From positions 116,344-180,343 of the forward strand of contig NZ_JACHXR010000007.1 in assembly GCF_014192275.1 (NCBI RefSeq): a stretch of DNA of 64,000 bases, given 5' to 3'. The position numbers were made by a program, and so were the translations under genes. The stretch's first letter is position 1. Each line of letters starts with the position of its first letter. Shown here one piece after another: positions 55,546-63,876 of the stretch. Source of the DNA: Halomonas stenophila. Lineage in GTDB: Bacteria; Pseudomonadota; Gammaproteobacteria; Pseudomonadales; Halomonadaceae. The notes beneath the pieces were generated by a model that worked only from the letters and a program-made list of their open reading frames with translations, ran no database searches and was not told where the DNA came from.

Positions 55546-57815
55546 GCGGGGAGGGCGCCACGCCGGGCTATCGCGTCGCCGTCCGTGCCCTGTGCGAGTT
55601 CACCGCCCGGGAGGGCGACCTGGACCATCGCTTCACCCCGGCGCCCAGCGCCCGGGAGGGCATCGAGGGCCATGCCCGGGTGACGGCCCGACGCGGCGAG
55701 GGCTACGAGGCCGAGCTGCCCCTGGCCGGGCACCGCGAAGGCCTGGCGGTGGCCGGCCGCGCCGATGGCTATGACCCGGCGGCCAATCGCCTGGAGGAGA
55801 TCAAGACTCATCGCGGCAGCCTCGCGCGCATGGCCGACAACCAGCGCGCCCTGCACTGGGCCCAGGTGGAGGTCTACGGCGCCCTGCTGTGCGCAGAGCG
55901 GGGACTGTCGCGGCTGACCCTGGCGCTGGTCTACCTGGACATCGCCAGCGGTCGCGAGACCCTGCTGACCCGGGAGGCCACCGCCGCCGAGCTCGAGGCC
56001 GTCTTCGCACGGCATTGCCGGGACTTCCTGGCCTGGGCCGAGCAGGAGGCGGGGCACCGCACGCGACGCGACGCGGCGCTCGCGGGGCTGGCCTTCCCCC
56101 ACGCCGCCTTCCGCCCCGGCCAGCGGCAGCTGGCCGAGGATGCCTACCGGGCCGCGGCCACCGGGCGCTGCCTGCTGGTGGAGGCGCCCACCGGCATCGG
56201 CAAGACCCTGGGGGCGCTGTATCCCACGCTTGCCGCCATGCCGCGCCAGGGGCTCGATCGCCTGGCCTTCCTGACCATGAAGACCCCGGGGCGACGCCTG
56301 GCCCTGGACGCCCTGGCGGCCCTGGGCGCCGCCGAGGGCGAGGCCCGCCTGCCGCTGCGGGTGCTGGAGCTGGTGGCCCGGGACAAGGCCTGCGAGCATC
56401 CCGACCGGGCCTGCCACGGCGAGGCCTGCCCGCTGGCCGAGGGCTTCTACGACCGGCTGCCCGCGGCGCGCCGGGCGGCCGTGGCCCGCGGCTGGCTGGA
56501 CCGGGCCGCGCTGCGCGAGGTGGCCCTCGCCCATCGGGTCTGCCCCTACTACCTGGGCCAGGAGCTGGCGCGCTGGTGCGACGTGCTGGTGGGCGACGTC
56601 AACCACTACTTCGACGCCAGCGCCCTGATCCATGGCCTCGCCCGGGCCGATGCCGTGCGCCTCGGCCTACTGGTGGATGAGGCCCACAACCTGGTGGAGC
56701 GCGCCCGGGGCATGTACAGCGCCGAGCTCGACCAGCGGCGGCTCAACCGGCTGCGCAAGGCCGCTCCGCCCGCCCTGTCGCGGCCCCTGGGCCGCCTGGC
56801 CCGGCGCTGGCAGGCCCTGCTGCGCGAGGTCGAGGACCGCGACTGGCAGGCCCTGGACGCCGTGCCCCGTGGGCTGCTCGGGGCCCTGCAGCAGGCGGTC
56901 TCGGCGGTCACCGACTACCTGGGGGAGCATCCCGCCGGCGGCGAGGCGGCGCTGCAGGAGTTCCTCTTCGAGGCGCTGGCCTTCACCCGGCTGGCCGAGG
57001 CCTTCGGCGAGCACTCGCTGTGCGAGCTGCGGCGTCCGGGCCGCGGCCGGGCCGTGCTGGCCCTGCGCAACCTGGTGCCGGCGGATTTCCTGGCGCCGCG
57101 CTTCGCCACCGCCCACTCGGCGGTGCTGTTCTCGGCCACCCTGAGCCCGCCGGCCTACCACCGCGACCTGCTCGGCCTGCCCGACGACACCGTCGCCCGC
57201 CGGGTGGCCGCGCCCTTCGCCGCCGAACAGCTCGAGGTGCGGCTGCGCACCGACATCTCCACCCGCCTGCGGGACCGGGAGGCCTCGCTCGCGCCCATCG
57301 TCGCCGAGCTGGCCGACCAGTACCGGCGCCGCCCGGGCCACTACCTGGCCTTCTTCAGCAGCTTCGCCTACCTGGAGGCGGCGCTGGCGCGCCTGCGCGA
57401 GGCCTGGCCGGCGATCCCGGTGCGCGCCCAGCACCGCGGCATGGACGAGAGCGAGCGGGAGGCCTTCCTCGCGGGCTTCGACCCGGGAGGCGCGGGGATC
57501 GCCTTCGCGGTGCTCGGCGGCGCCTTCGCCGAGGGCATCGACCTGCCCGGGGAGCGGCTGGTCGGGGCCTTCGTCGCCACCCTCGGCCTGCCGCCCTTCG
57601 ATCCCCTCAACGAGGCCCTCAAGGCGCGCCTCCAGGCCCGCTTCGGCCGCGGTGACGACTACGCCTACCGGGTGCCGGGGATGATCAAGGTGGTCCAGGC
57701 CGCGGGCCGGGTGATCCGCGGCCCCGAGGATCGCGGCGTGGTGGTGCTGATGGACGACCGCTTCGCCCGCCACGAGAATCGGGCGCTGCTGCCCGACTGG
57801 TGGCGGTGGCACTAG
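55542..57815 (+). CDS. DinG/Rad3-like helicase fused to an N-terminal PD-(D/E)XK nuclease
   Basis: This 757-residue protein has two parts. Residues 10-150 read as a Cas4/RecB-like nuclease: Asp75 (AGRADG), Glu86 and Lys88 (EEIKTH) and Gln108 with Tyr112 (QVEVY). Residues 185-757 form an XPD/DinG-type superfamily 2 helicase: Walker A with Lys221 (APTGIGKT), DEAH at 379-382, iron-sulfur cysteines Cys284, Cys291, Cys296 and Cys334, and motif VI QAAGRVIRGPEDRG. It would unwind 5' to 3' and cut DNA. It is coupled to the FAN1-like gene. Confidence 0.88.
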   Translation: MSGEGATPGYRVAVRALCEFTAREGDLDHRFTPAPSAREGIEGHARVTARRGEGYEAELPLAGHREGLAVAGRADGYDPAANRLEEIKTHRGSLARMADNQRALHWAQVEVYGALLCAERGLSRLTLALVYLDIASGRETLLTREATAAELEAVFARHCRDFLAWAEQEAGHRTRRDAALAGLAFPHAAFRPGQRQLAEDAYRAAATGRCLLVEAPTGIGKTLGALYPTLAAMPRQGLDRLAFLTMKTPGRRLALDALAALGAAEGEARLPLRVLELVARDKACEHPDRACHGEACPLAEGFYDRLPAARRAAVARGWLDRAALREVALAHRVCPYYLGQELARWCDVLVGDVNHYFDASALIHGLARADAVRLGLLVDEAHNLVERARGMYSAELDQRRLNRLRKAAPPALSRPLGRLARRWQALLREVEDRDWQALDAVPRGLLGALQQAVSAVTDYLGEHPAGGEAALQEFLFEALAFTRLAEAFGEHSLCELRRPGRGRAVLALRNLVPADFLAPRFATAHSAVLFSATLSPPAYHRDLLGLPDDTVARRVAAPFAAEQLEVRLRTDISTRLRDREASLAPIVAELADQYRRRPGHYLAFFSSFAYLEAALARLREAWPAIPVRAQHRGMDESEREAFLAGFDPGGAGIAFAVLGGAFAEGIDLPGERLVGAFVATLGLPPFDPLNEALKARLQARFGRGDDYAYRVPGMIKVVQAAGRVIRGPEDRGVVVLMDDRFARHENRALLPDWWRWH

Positions 57816-57862
57816 GGTGGCTCGGGTGCCGCCAGAGCTGGCCGATGCGGCGCCGCGGAAAC

Positions 57863-59119
57863 CTAGAAGCGGGTCTCCCAGGTGTCGATGACCTGTAAGC
57901 GCTCGTCGACCAGGTGGATCCGGCGCCACTTGTCGAAGGTCAGGCAGGGGTGGGAGGCCCCGAAGGCGACGATATCACCCACCCGGACGTCGTCCGCGCG
58001 CCCTTCATCAGTCCCCCTGGGCAGGGCGATGAAGGTGTGCTGGTCCATCTGCCGGGTCACTCGCCAGCCGTCCACCGACAGCGGCGTCTCGACGTCGCCG
58101 CCCTCCCGATAGCGCACCAGTGGCTCGGGCGGCTGGTCGACGCCGATGTCGCGCTTGCCCAGCGCCACGATGGCCAGTCCCGGCTCCGGCAGCGACTGCA
58201 CCTGGGCGTAGACCTCGAGCGCCGGGCGCAGGCCCTCGTGCAGGTCCGGACGCCGTGACAGCACGCCGCGCTGGGCCTCGCGATAGATGCCGTGGTCATG
58301 CACCACGTAGCAGCCCGGCCGCAGCACCGGGGTGAAGCGCCCCTCCAGCCCGCCGTCGCGGAAGGCCTCGGCGATCAGGTCGTACCAGGCCGAGCCCGAG
58401 GCGGTGACGATCGGCGCCGCGACGCCCAGCAGCCCCTCCTGTTCCAGCCGCCGGACATCGGCCACCAGGCGCTCGGCATAGGCGCGGATCCTGGCCGCGG
58501 GGTCGTCGCCGTGGACCACGCCCTCGTAGCCCTCCAGGCCGGCCAGCGTCAGGCCCGGCCGCGCGGCGATCTCGCGGGCCAGGGCGATGACCTCCTCGTC
58601 GCGGCGGCAGCCGCAGCGTCCGCCGTCCACCCCGACCTCGATCAGCACGGGCAGCGTCAGGCCGGCCTCCGCGAAGAACTCGCTCAGCTGGGCCACGTTG
58701 TCGCGGCCGTCCACGGTCACGTAGAGCTCGCCACCGGCACGCAGCAGCTCGGCGGCGATCGCCATGTTGGCGCGGCCGACCAGCTGGTTGGCCAGCAGCA
58801 GCCTGGTGGCGCCCTCGGCGAAGGCGGCGCGACACTGGGGCAGGGTGGCCAGGGTGATGCCCCAGGCGCCGGCCTCGAGCTGGCGGCGAAACAGCGCCGG
58901 GGTCATGGTCGTCTTGCCGTGGGGCGCCAGCTGGGCCCGGTGACGGCGGGCGAAGTCCTGCATCCAGGCCAGGTTGTGGGCCAGCGGCGCCTCGTGGATG
59001 ACGGCGGCGGGCAGGCTGACGTCGGCCAGCAGGTCGCGGCCGGTCTCCAGGGTGCCTTTGTGGCCGTCTTGCCAGGCGGGGGACGTCGTCGGCGATGCAT
59101 CGGTGGTGGTGTGAATCAT
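57863..59119 (-). CDS. PLP-dependent amino acid deaminase (D-serine dehydratase / D-threonine aldolase-like, fold type III)
   Basis: This 418-residue protein has an alanine racemase-type N-terminal barrel with the PLP lysine in APHGKTTMTP and a C-terminal domain carrying the metal-binding pattern seen in eukaryotic-type D-serine dehydratase (FGASHPCLTFDKWR). Likely substrates are D-serine, D-threonine or related D-amino acids. The second ATG (59119) follows ggag; the upstream ATG, 12 codons earlier, is less well placed. It is transcribed toward the helicase gene. Confidence 0.87.
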   Translation of the reverse strand: MIHTTTDASPTTSPAWQDGHKGTLETGRDLLADVSLPAAVIHEAPLAHNLAWMQDFARRHRAQLAPHGKTTMTPALFRRQLEAGAWGITLATLPQCRAAFAEGATRLLLANQLVGRANMAIAAELLRAGGELYVTVDGRDNVAQLSEFFAEAGLTLPVLIEVGVDGGRCGCRRDEEVIALAREIAARPGLTLAGLEGYEGVVHGDDPAARIRAYAERLVADVRRLEQEGLLGVAAPIVTASGSAWYDLIAEAFRDGGLEGRFTPVLRPGCYVVHDHGIYREAQRGVLSRRPDLHEGLRPALEVYAQVQSLPEPGLAIVALGKRDIGVDQPPEPLVRYREGGDVETPLSVDGWRVTRQMDQHTFIALPRGTDEGRADDVRVGDIVAFGASHPCLTFDKWRRIHLVDERLQVIDTWETRF

Positions 59120-59281
59120 GAGGGGCTCCGGTGAAGGACGGCGGGTCTCCATCATATGACCGCGATGGTCGGCCCGGCGCGTCGTGGACGAGGCTCCTTG
59201 TCGGCAATGTTCATGGTTACTGTCAGAGGAAACGCCCCATGAGCCAACGGAGCGGCGTCCTTTCCGGCATCGCCACTCGGC

Positions 59282-61099
59282 TCAGCGCCGCTCGGCGGGG
59301 CGCTCGGGGGCGGTGGTGGCGACGTCCTCGTCGGCCTCGAACAGTTCCTCGAGTTCCCGGGCGGCCTGCTGGATGGTCTGCATCTGCTGCTGCTTGTTGC
59401 CGAAGGCCTCGAGCTGGCGTAGCAGGGCCTGCTCGTCGTGGGGACGGAAGGTGTCCACGGTGTGCTGGGCCTGGTCGCGGGGAATGCCGAGGCCGACCAG
59501 CACCTCGCGGGTCAGTTCCAGGCTCGCCGGCAGCAGCTCGCGGATGATGTAGGCGACCCCGGCGCGCATCAGCAACTGGGCGTGGTAGCGGTCCCGGGCC
59601 CGGGCATAGAGGCGCAGGTGGGGGAAGCGGCGCTTGACCCGCTGGACGATGCGCATCGAGGTCTCGATATCGCCCACCGCCACCACCAGCACCCGGGCCT
59701 TGTCGGCGCCGGCGGCCTCCAGCAGGTCGAGGCGCGAGGCGTCGCCGAAGTAGATCTCGTTGCCGTAGCGGCGCACCACGTCCACGTGCTCGGCATTGAT
59801 GTCGAGCACCGTGTAGGGAATCTTCAGCCCCTGCAGGATACGCCCCATGATCTGACCGAAACGCCCGAAGCCGGCGATGATGATCTGGGGGCCGATCGAA
59901 GGCGGGCGGTCGAAGTCGCGGCGCGGCTTTCCGGCCTTGAACAGCGGCCGGATCAGCCGCGCGTGCAACTGGACGAGCACCGGGGTGGCGGCCATGGACA
60001 GCGACACCACCAGCACCAGCAGGCCCACCAGGGCCGGGTCCAGCAGGGCGGCGGCGCCGGCCGCGGTGAGCAGCACGAAGCCGAACTCGCCGCCCTGGGA
60101 GAGCAGTGCGCCCAGGTTCAGCGCCACCCGCCAGTCGCCGCGATAGGCCCGAGCGGCGATCACCAGGCTCAGCCACTTGGCGGCCAGCAGGGCGGCGGCG
60201 AGGCCGAGCACCAGGCCCGGCCGTTCGGCCAGCAGGTCGATCTGGGCGGTCATGCCGACCGCCATGAAGAACAGCCCCAGCAGCAGGCCGCGGAAGGGCT
60301 CGATATCGGCCTCGATGCTGTGGCGGTACTCCGAGTCGGCCAGCAGCACCCCGGCGATGAAGGCGCCGAGCGCCATGGACAATCCGGCCAGCTCCATCAG
60401 CAGGGCGGCGCCGATCACCACCAGCAGGGCGGTGCCGGCGAACATCTCGCGGCTGCGGGTGGCGGCGGCGAAGCGGAACAGCGGCCGCAGCAGGTAGCGC
60501 CCGCCGATGATCAGCCCGGCGAAGGCGCCGACGGCGATCAGCGCCTCGCTCATCAGGTGGCCCCAGCCGCCGGCCAGCGGGGCGTCGCCGGCCAGCAGCG
60601 GAATGGCCGCCAGCACCGGGATGGCGGCCAGGTCCTGGAACAGCAGCAAGGCGAAGGCATAGCGGCCGTGGCGGCTGGCGAGTTCGCCGCGCTCGCCGAG
60701 CAGCTGCAGCACCAGGGGCGTGGAGCACAGCCCCAGGCTGAAGCCCACCACCAGGGCGGCGGCGGGCGCGAGCCCCGTCGCCAGCGCCAGGCCGGTGAGC
60801 AGCGCCGTGGTGATGGCCACCTGCAGGCTGCCGAAGCCGAACACCGCCTTGCGCATCAACTTGAGGCGGGACGGCTTGAGCTCCAGGCCGATGACGAACA
60901 GCAGGAAGACGATGCCCACCTGGGAAAACTGCAGCACCGCCTCGGCATCCGGCACCAGCCCCAGCGCCGAGGGGCCGATCATTACCCCGGCGACCAGGTA
61001 GCCGAGCACCTCACCGAGCCCCAGGCGCTTGATCAGCGGCACGATCAGCACGGCGGCGGCGAGAAAGATCAGGATGTTGTAGAGCAGGTCGATGGCCAA
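59282..61099 (-). CDS. Kef-type potassium/proton antiporter (CPA2) with TrkA-N domain
   Basis: This 605-residue protein has about 12 membrane helices of the CPA2 type (LGLGEVLGYLVAGVMIGPSA, GLCSTPLVLQLLGERGEL, GALLSQGGEFGFVLL), then a cytoplasmic Rossmann domain (IIIAGFGRFGQIMGRIL) and a coiled-coil acidic tail. KefB/KefC proteins release potassium during electrophile stress under glutathione control. The start appears to be TTG at 61099: aaagga lies seven bases upstream and the protein then begins right at the first helix. Longer in-frame starts upstream run into the divergent promoter region. Confidence 0.88.
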   Translation of the reverse strand: MAIDLLYNILIFLAAAVLIVPLIKRLGLGEVLGYLVAGVMIGPSALGLVPDAEAVLQFSQVGIVFLLFVIGLELKPSRLKLMRKAVFGFGSLQVAITTALLTGLALATGLAPAAALVVGFSLGLCSTPLVLQLLGERGELASRHGRYAFALLLFQDLAAIPVLAAIPLLAGDAPLAGGWGHLMSEALIAVGAFAGLIIGGRYLLRPLFRFAAATRSREMFAGTALLVVIGAALLMELAGLSMALGAFIAGVLLADSEYRHSIEADIEPFRGLLLGLFFMAVGMTAQIDLLAERPGLVLGLAAALLAAKWLSLVIAARAYRGDWRVALNLGALLSQGGEFGFVLLTAAGAAALLDPALVGLLVLVVSLSMAATPVLVQLHARLIRPLFKAGKPRRDFDRPPSIGPQIIIAGFGRFGQIMGRILQGLKIPYTVLDINAEHVDVVRRYGNEIYFGDASRLDLLEAAGADKARVLVVAVGDIETSMRIVQRVKRRFPHLRLYARARDRYHAQLLMRAGVAYIIRELLPASLELTREVLVGLGIPRDQAQHTVDTFRPHDEQALLRQLEAFGNKQQQMQTIQQAARELEELFEADEDVATTAPERPAERR

Positions 61100-61319
61100 G
61101 GCGTCGTCCTTTCGAGGTCGAGTGATCACGCATACCCGAGGGGATCTTACCGCATGGGGCTTCCGCCCTCTCTCTGAGCACACTGCAATAAGCTGCAATA
61201 AGCGGGCCATATCACCGACCCCGCCCGGGGCGACGCGCGCGACGGATGACGCGGATCGCTGGCTGGGCGAGAATGCCGGCAGGGCAGGGCGGCGTGCCCC
61301 GCGACACAGGAGAGCCCCG
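61100..61319. promoter_or_regulatory. 220-base divergent region between kef and bicupin genes
   Basis: Promoters for both genes are expected here. The direct repeat ctgcaataagctgcaataag (61183-61202) stands out as AT-rich against its flanks. I see no clear -35/-10 pair. Confidence 0.4.
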
Positions 61320-61985
61320 ATGCGACTCAATGCCGATTTCCAGGCGCGCGTGGTGATCACGCCGGATCAGTACCGTTGGGTGGCCTCGCCCACGCCCGGG
61401 GTCGAGCGGATGATGCTCGATCGTGTCGGCGAGGAGGTGGCCCGAGCCACCTCCCTGGTGCGCTATGCGCCGAACAGCCGCTTCCCGCGCCACGAGCATG
61501 GCGGCGGCGAGGAGATCCTGGTGCTGGAGGGCGAGTTCGCCGACGAGCACGGCAGCTACCCGGCGGGCTGCTACCTGCGCAACCCCATCGGCACCTCCCA
61601 TGCGCCCCGGGTCGGCGAGCAGGGGGCGCTGCTCTTCGTCAAGCTGCACCAGTTCGACGCCGCCGATACCGCGCGGCTGGTCATCGACACCCGGGACGGC
61701 ACCTGGCAAGCGGGCCGGGTCGAGGGCGTCGAGGTGATGGCGCTGCACGACGTCGCGGACGAGCACGTGGCCCTGGAGCGCTGGGCCCCGAATACCCGCT
61801 TGCCATGCCGTGCCCATCCCGGCGGCGAGGAGATCCTGGTGCTCGAAGGCCGCTTCCATGACGAACATGGCAGCTACCCCGCCGGCAGCTGGCTGCGCAG
61901 CCCTCCCGGCAGCCAGCACCGCCCCTTCACCGGCGAGCAGGGCGTGCTGCTCTACGTCAAGGCGGGCCACCTGCCGCCCGACTGA
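61320..61985 (+). CDS. tandem cupin (ChrR-type anti-sigma/oxygen sensor-like domain) protein
   Basis: This 221-residue protein consists of two similar cupin domains. Each has the metal-binding pattern H-x-H or H-x-G followed by GGEEILVLEGxFxDEHGSYPAG and a later histidine (GTSHAP, GSQHRP). Such ChrR-type bicupins bind zinc or iron; in ChrR the cupin accompanies an anti-sigma domain, which is absent here. The strong internal repeat points to duplication. The start follows caggaga. Substrate or signal unknown. Confidence 0.8.
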   Translation: MRLNADFQARVVITPDQYRWVASPTPGVERMMLDRVGEEVARATSLVRYAPNSRFPRHEHGGGEEILVLEGEFADEHGSYPAGCYLRNPIGTSHAPRVGEQGALLFVKLHQFDAADTARLVIDTRDGTWQAGRVEGVEVMALHDVADEHVALERWAPNTRLPCRAHPGGEEILVLEGRFHDEHGSYPAGSWLRSPPGSQHRPFTGEQGVLLYVKAGHLPPD

Positions 61986-62105
61986 GGCGCCGGCGCGTGA
62001 CCGGCGCCGACGAATCGCCACCGGCCGCGATTGGGCGTTTCGCGGCCACTGTGCTAACCCTAGGGACGGCACTACGCCGAATGGAAACGGACAAGGAGGC
62101 GGCTC

Positions 62106-62285
62106 ATGGGTATCGAAGTCGGTGGTCTGCTGGGCCTGATCTGGCTGATCATCATCATCTGGGCCATCGTCAAGGTGGCCAAGAGCTCGGCGGGTGGCCT
62201 GGCCAAGCTGATCTGGATCCTGGTGCTGCTGTTCTTCCCGCTGGTCGGGCTGATCATCTGGTTGCTGTTCGGGCCCAAGGGCTAG
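62106..62285 (+). CDS. small PLDc_N-type membrane protein
   Basis: This 59-residue protein has two hydrophobic helices (LLGLIWLIIIIWAIV and LIWILVLLFFPLVGLIIWLL) and ends in FGPKG. This is the phospholipase D/cardiolipin synthase N-terminal (PLDc_N) pattern found in many short membrane proteins. The ribosome site aaggagg is perfectly spaced, so the gene is very probably real despite its size. It converges on the LigD polymerase gene with six bases between stops. Confidence 0.8.
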   Translation: MGIEVGGLLGLIWLIIIIWAIVKVAKSSAGGLAKLIWILVLLFFPLVGLIIWLLFGPKG

Positions 62286-62291
62286 CCGGGC

Positions 62292-63251
62292 TCAGCCTTC
62301 CTCGCCGGCGGGCGGCTCGCGCGCCAGTAAGCGGTCGAGAGCCTCGCGATGGGCGGACAGCGAGACGGCATGGCGGCCCATGTCGGTCCAGGGGTCTCGC
62401 TTCTGGGCGAGGCGGCGGCGCAGGTTCTGCAGGGTCCAGTCCCGGGGGGCGGCGCCGCGCTCCAGCTCCGACCAGGATAGCGGCGTGGCGACGGGGGCGC
62501 CGTCCAGGGCGCGCACGGCGTAGGGGGCCACCGCCGTGGCGCCGTAGGCGTTACGCATGACGTCGAGGAAAATCCGGCCCCGGCGCCGCTTCTTGCGCTG
62601 GGCCAGGGTATAGCGCTCCGGATCGCGGCGGACCAGCACCCGGGCGAGATCCCGGGCAAAGCTTCGCACGGCGTCGAAGTCCTCGCCGCCGTCGAGCGGC
62701 ACTACCACATGGAAGCCCCGTGAGCCGGTCGTCTGCACCCAGGCGGACAGCGACAGCTCGTCCAGCAGCCCGCGACACGCCAGGGCGGCGTGGCGCACCC
62801 CGGCAGCATCCTCGGTGCCCTCGGGCGGGTCCAGGTCGAAGATCATCCAGTCGGGATGCTCGAGGTCGTCGGCCGGTGACAGATACCGATGAGGCGTGAT
62901 CATGGCCTGGTTCGCCAGGTAGACCAGGGCCGCCCGGCTGTCGATGAGCGGCGCCAGGAAGTGGCCGCCCTCGCGCTTGGGGAAACGTACCCGATCGAGC
63001 CAGTCGGGAAAGTAAGCCGAGGCATCCTTCTGGTAGAAGCCCTCGCCGCCGAGGCCGTCGGGAAAGCGCTGCAGGCTGACCGGGTGATCCGCGAGGTGCG
63101 GCACCAGGGTGGCAGCGACCCGGTCGTAGTAGTCGATCAGGTCGCCCTTGGTCTGGCCGGTCCCGGGGAACAGCACCTTGTCGCGGTGCGAGATCGCCAG
63201 GCGATGCCCGTCGATGGTGACCGTCTTCCCGTTGGCGTCTTCCTCAGGCAT
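62292..63251 (-). CDS. LigD polymerase-domain protein (archaeo-eukaryotic primase type)
   Basis: This 319-residue stand-alone polymerase domain is of bacterial LigD type, the primase-like enzyme that fills ends in non-homologous end joining. The catalytic aspartates are Asp139 and Asp141 in WMIFDLDPPEG; VLFPGTGQTKGDLIDYY, DHPVSLQRFPDGLGGEGF, QTTGSRGFHVVVPLDG and RIFLDVMRNAYGATAVAPY are typical. No ATP-dependent ligase domain is attached. The start at 63251 overlaps the stop of the phosphoesterase gene by eight bases. Confidence 0.9.
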   Translation of the reverse strand: MPEEDANGKTVTIDGHRLAISHRDKVLFPGTGQTKGDLIDYYDRVAATLVPHLADHPVSLQRFPDGLGGEGFYQKDASAYFPDWLDRVRFPKREGGHFLAPLIDSRAALVYLANQAMITPHRYLSPADDLEHPDWMIFDLDPPEGTEDAAGVRHAALACRGLLDELSLSAWVQTTGSRGFHVVVPLDGGEDFDAVRSFARDLARVLVRRDPERYTLAQRKKRRRGRIFLDVMRNAYGATAVAPYAVRALDGAPVATPLSWSELERGAAPRDWTLQNLRRRLAQKRDPWTDMGRHAVSLSAHREALDRLLAREPPAGEEG

Positions 63252-63858
63252 CGTCCTTACCCTCCTCGGCGGCGATCTCCCCCAGGGTGCGCCCACTGAC
63301 GACGGAGGCCGGCTCGGTGGAGACGGGGTTGCGCCGGGCATCCGCCGCCGCGTCGTCGATCTTGATCAGCAGCCAGTCCCTGCCCTTCTCCAGCCGCGTG
63401 TGGATCAAGGCATAGCCGCCGCGCAGCTTGTGCCCCTCCAGCCAGATCGTGGCGTGGCCGTCGGCGAGCTGTTCGGCGACCGAGGGCGCGTCGTCGTCCT
63501 CCTCGAGGGTGCGGTAGTGGCCGCGGTCCCAGATCAGCACGCTGCCGGCGCCATACTCGCCCGCGGGGATCACCCCCTCGAAGTCGGCATAGGCCAGCGG
63601 GTGGTCCTCGGTGGGGATGGCCAGGCGCTTGACCCGGGGGTCGGTGGAAGGCCCCTTGGGGACCGCCCAGGACCTGAGCACGCCGTCGACCTCGAGGCGG
63701 AAGTCGTAGTGGAGGGTGGAGGCGTCGTGTTGCTGGATGACGAAGATCGGCCGCTCGTCGTCCCCGCCGTGTCGGGCCTCCTCGCCCATGGGCTCACGGG
63801 TGCGGCGCGGGTCGCGCTTGCGGCGGTAGCGGGCGAGCTTGTCATCGGACGGGGACAT
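63244..63858 (-). CDS. LigD 3'-phosphoesterase-domain protein
   Basis: This 204-residue stand-alone phosphoesterase domain has FVIQQHDASTLHYDFRLEVD with metal-binding histidines and aspartate, SWAVPKGPSTDP, TEDHPLAYADFEGVIPAGEYGAG and a closing DWLLIKIDD. It removes 3' phosphate or ribonucleotides at broken ends. It precedes and overlaps the polymerase-domain gene. In most LigD proteins these domains are fused to a ligase; here they are separate and the ligase is not in the window. Confidence 0.9.
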   Translation of the reverse strand: MSPSDDKLARYRRKRDPRRTREPMGEEARHGGDDERPIFVIQQHDASTLHYDFRLEVDGVLRSWAVPKGPSTDPRVKRLAIPTEDHPLAYADFEGVIPAGEYGAGSVLIWDRGHYRTLEEDDDAPSVAEQLADGHATIWLEGHKLRGGYALIHTRLEKGRDWLLIKIDDAAADARRNPVSTEPASVVSGRTLGEIAAEEGKDDA

Positions 63859-63876
63859 GGCACTCGCTCCTCTCGA

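Noticed and set aside
53872..59207. Long antisense or alternative-frame readings over the nuclease, helicase and deaminase genes
   Set aside because: Same shadow effect; the opposite frames have clear catalytic motifs and ribosome sites, the shadows have neither.
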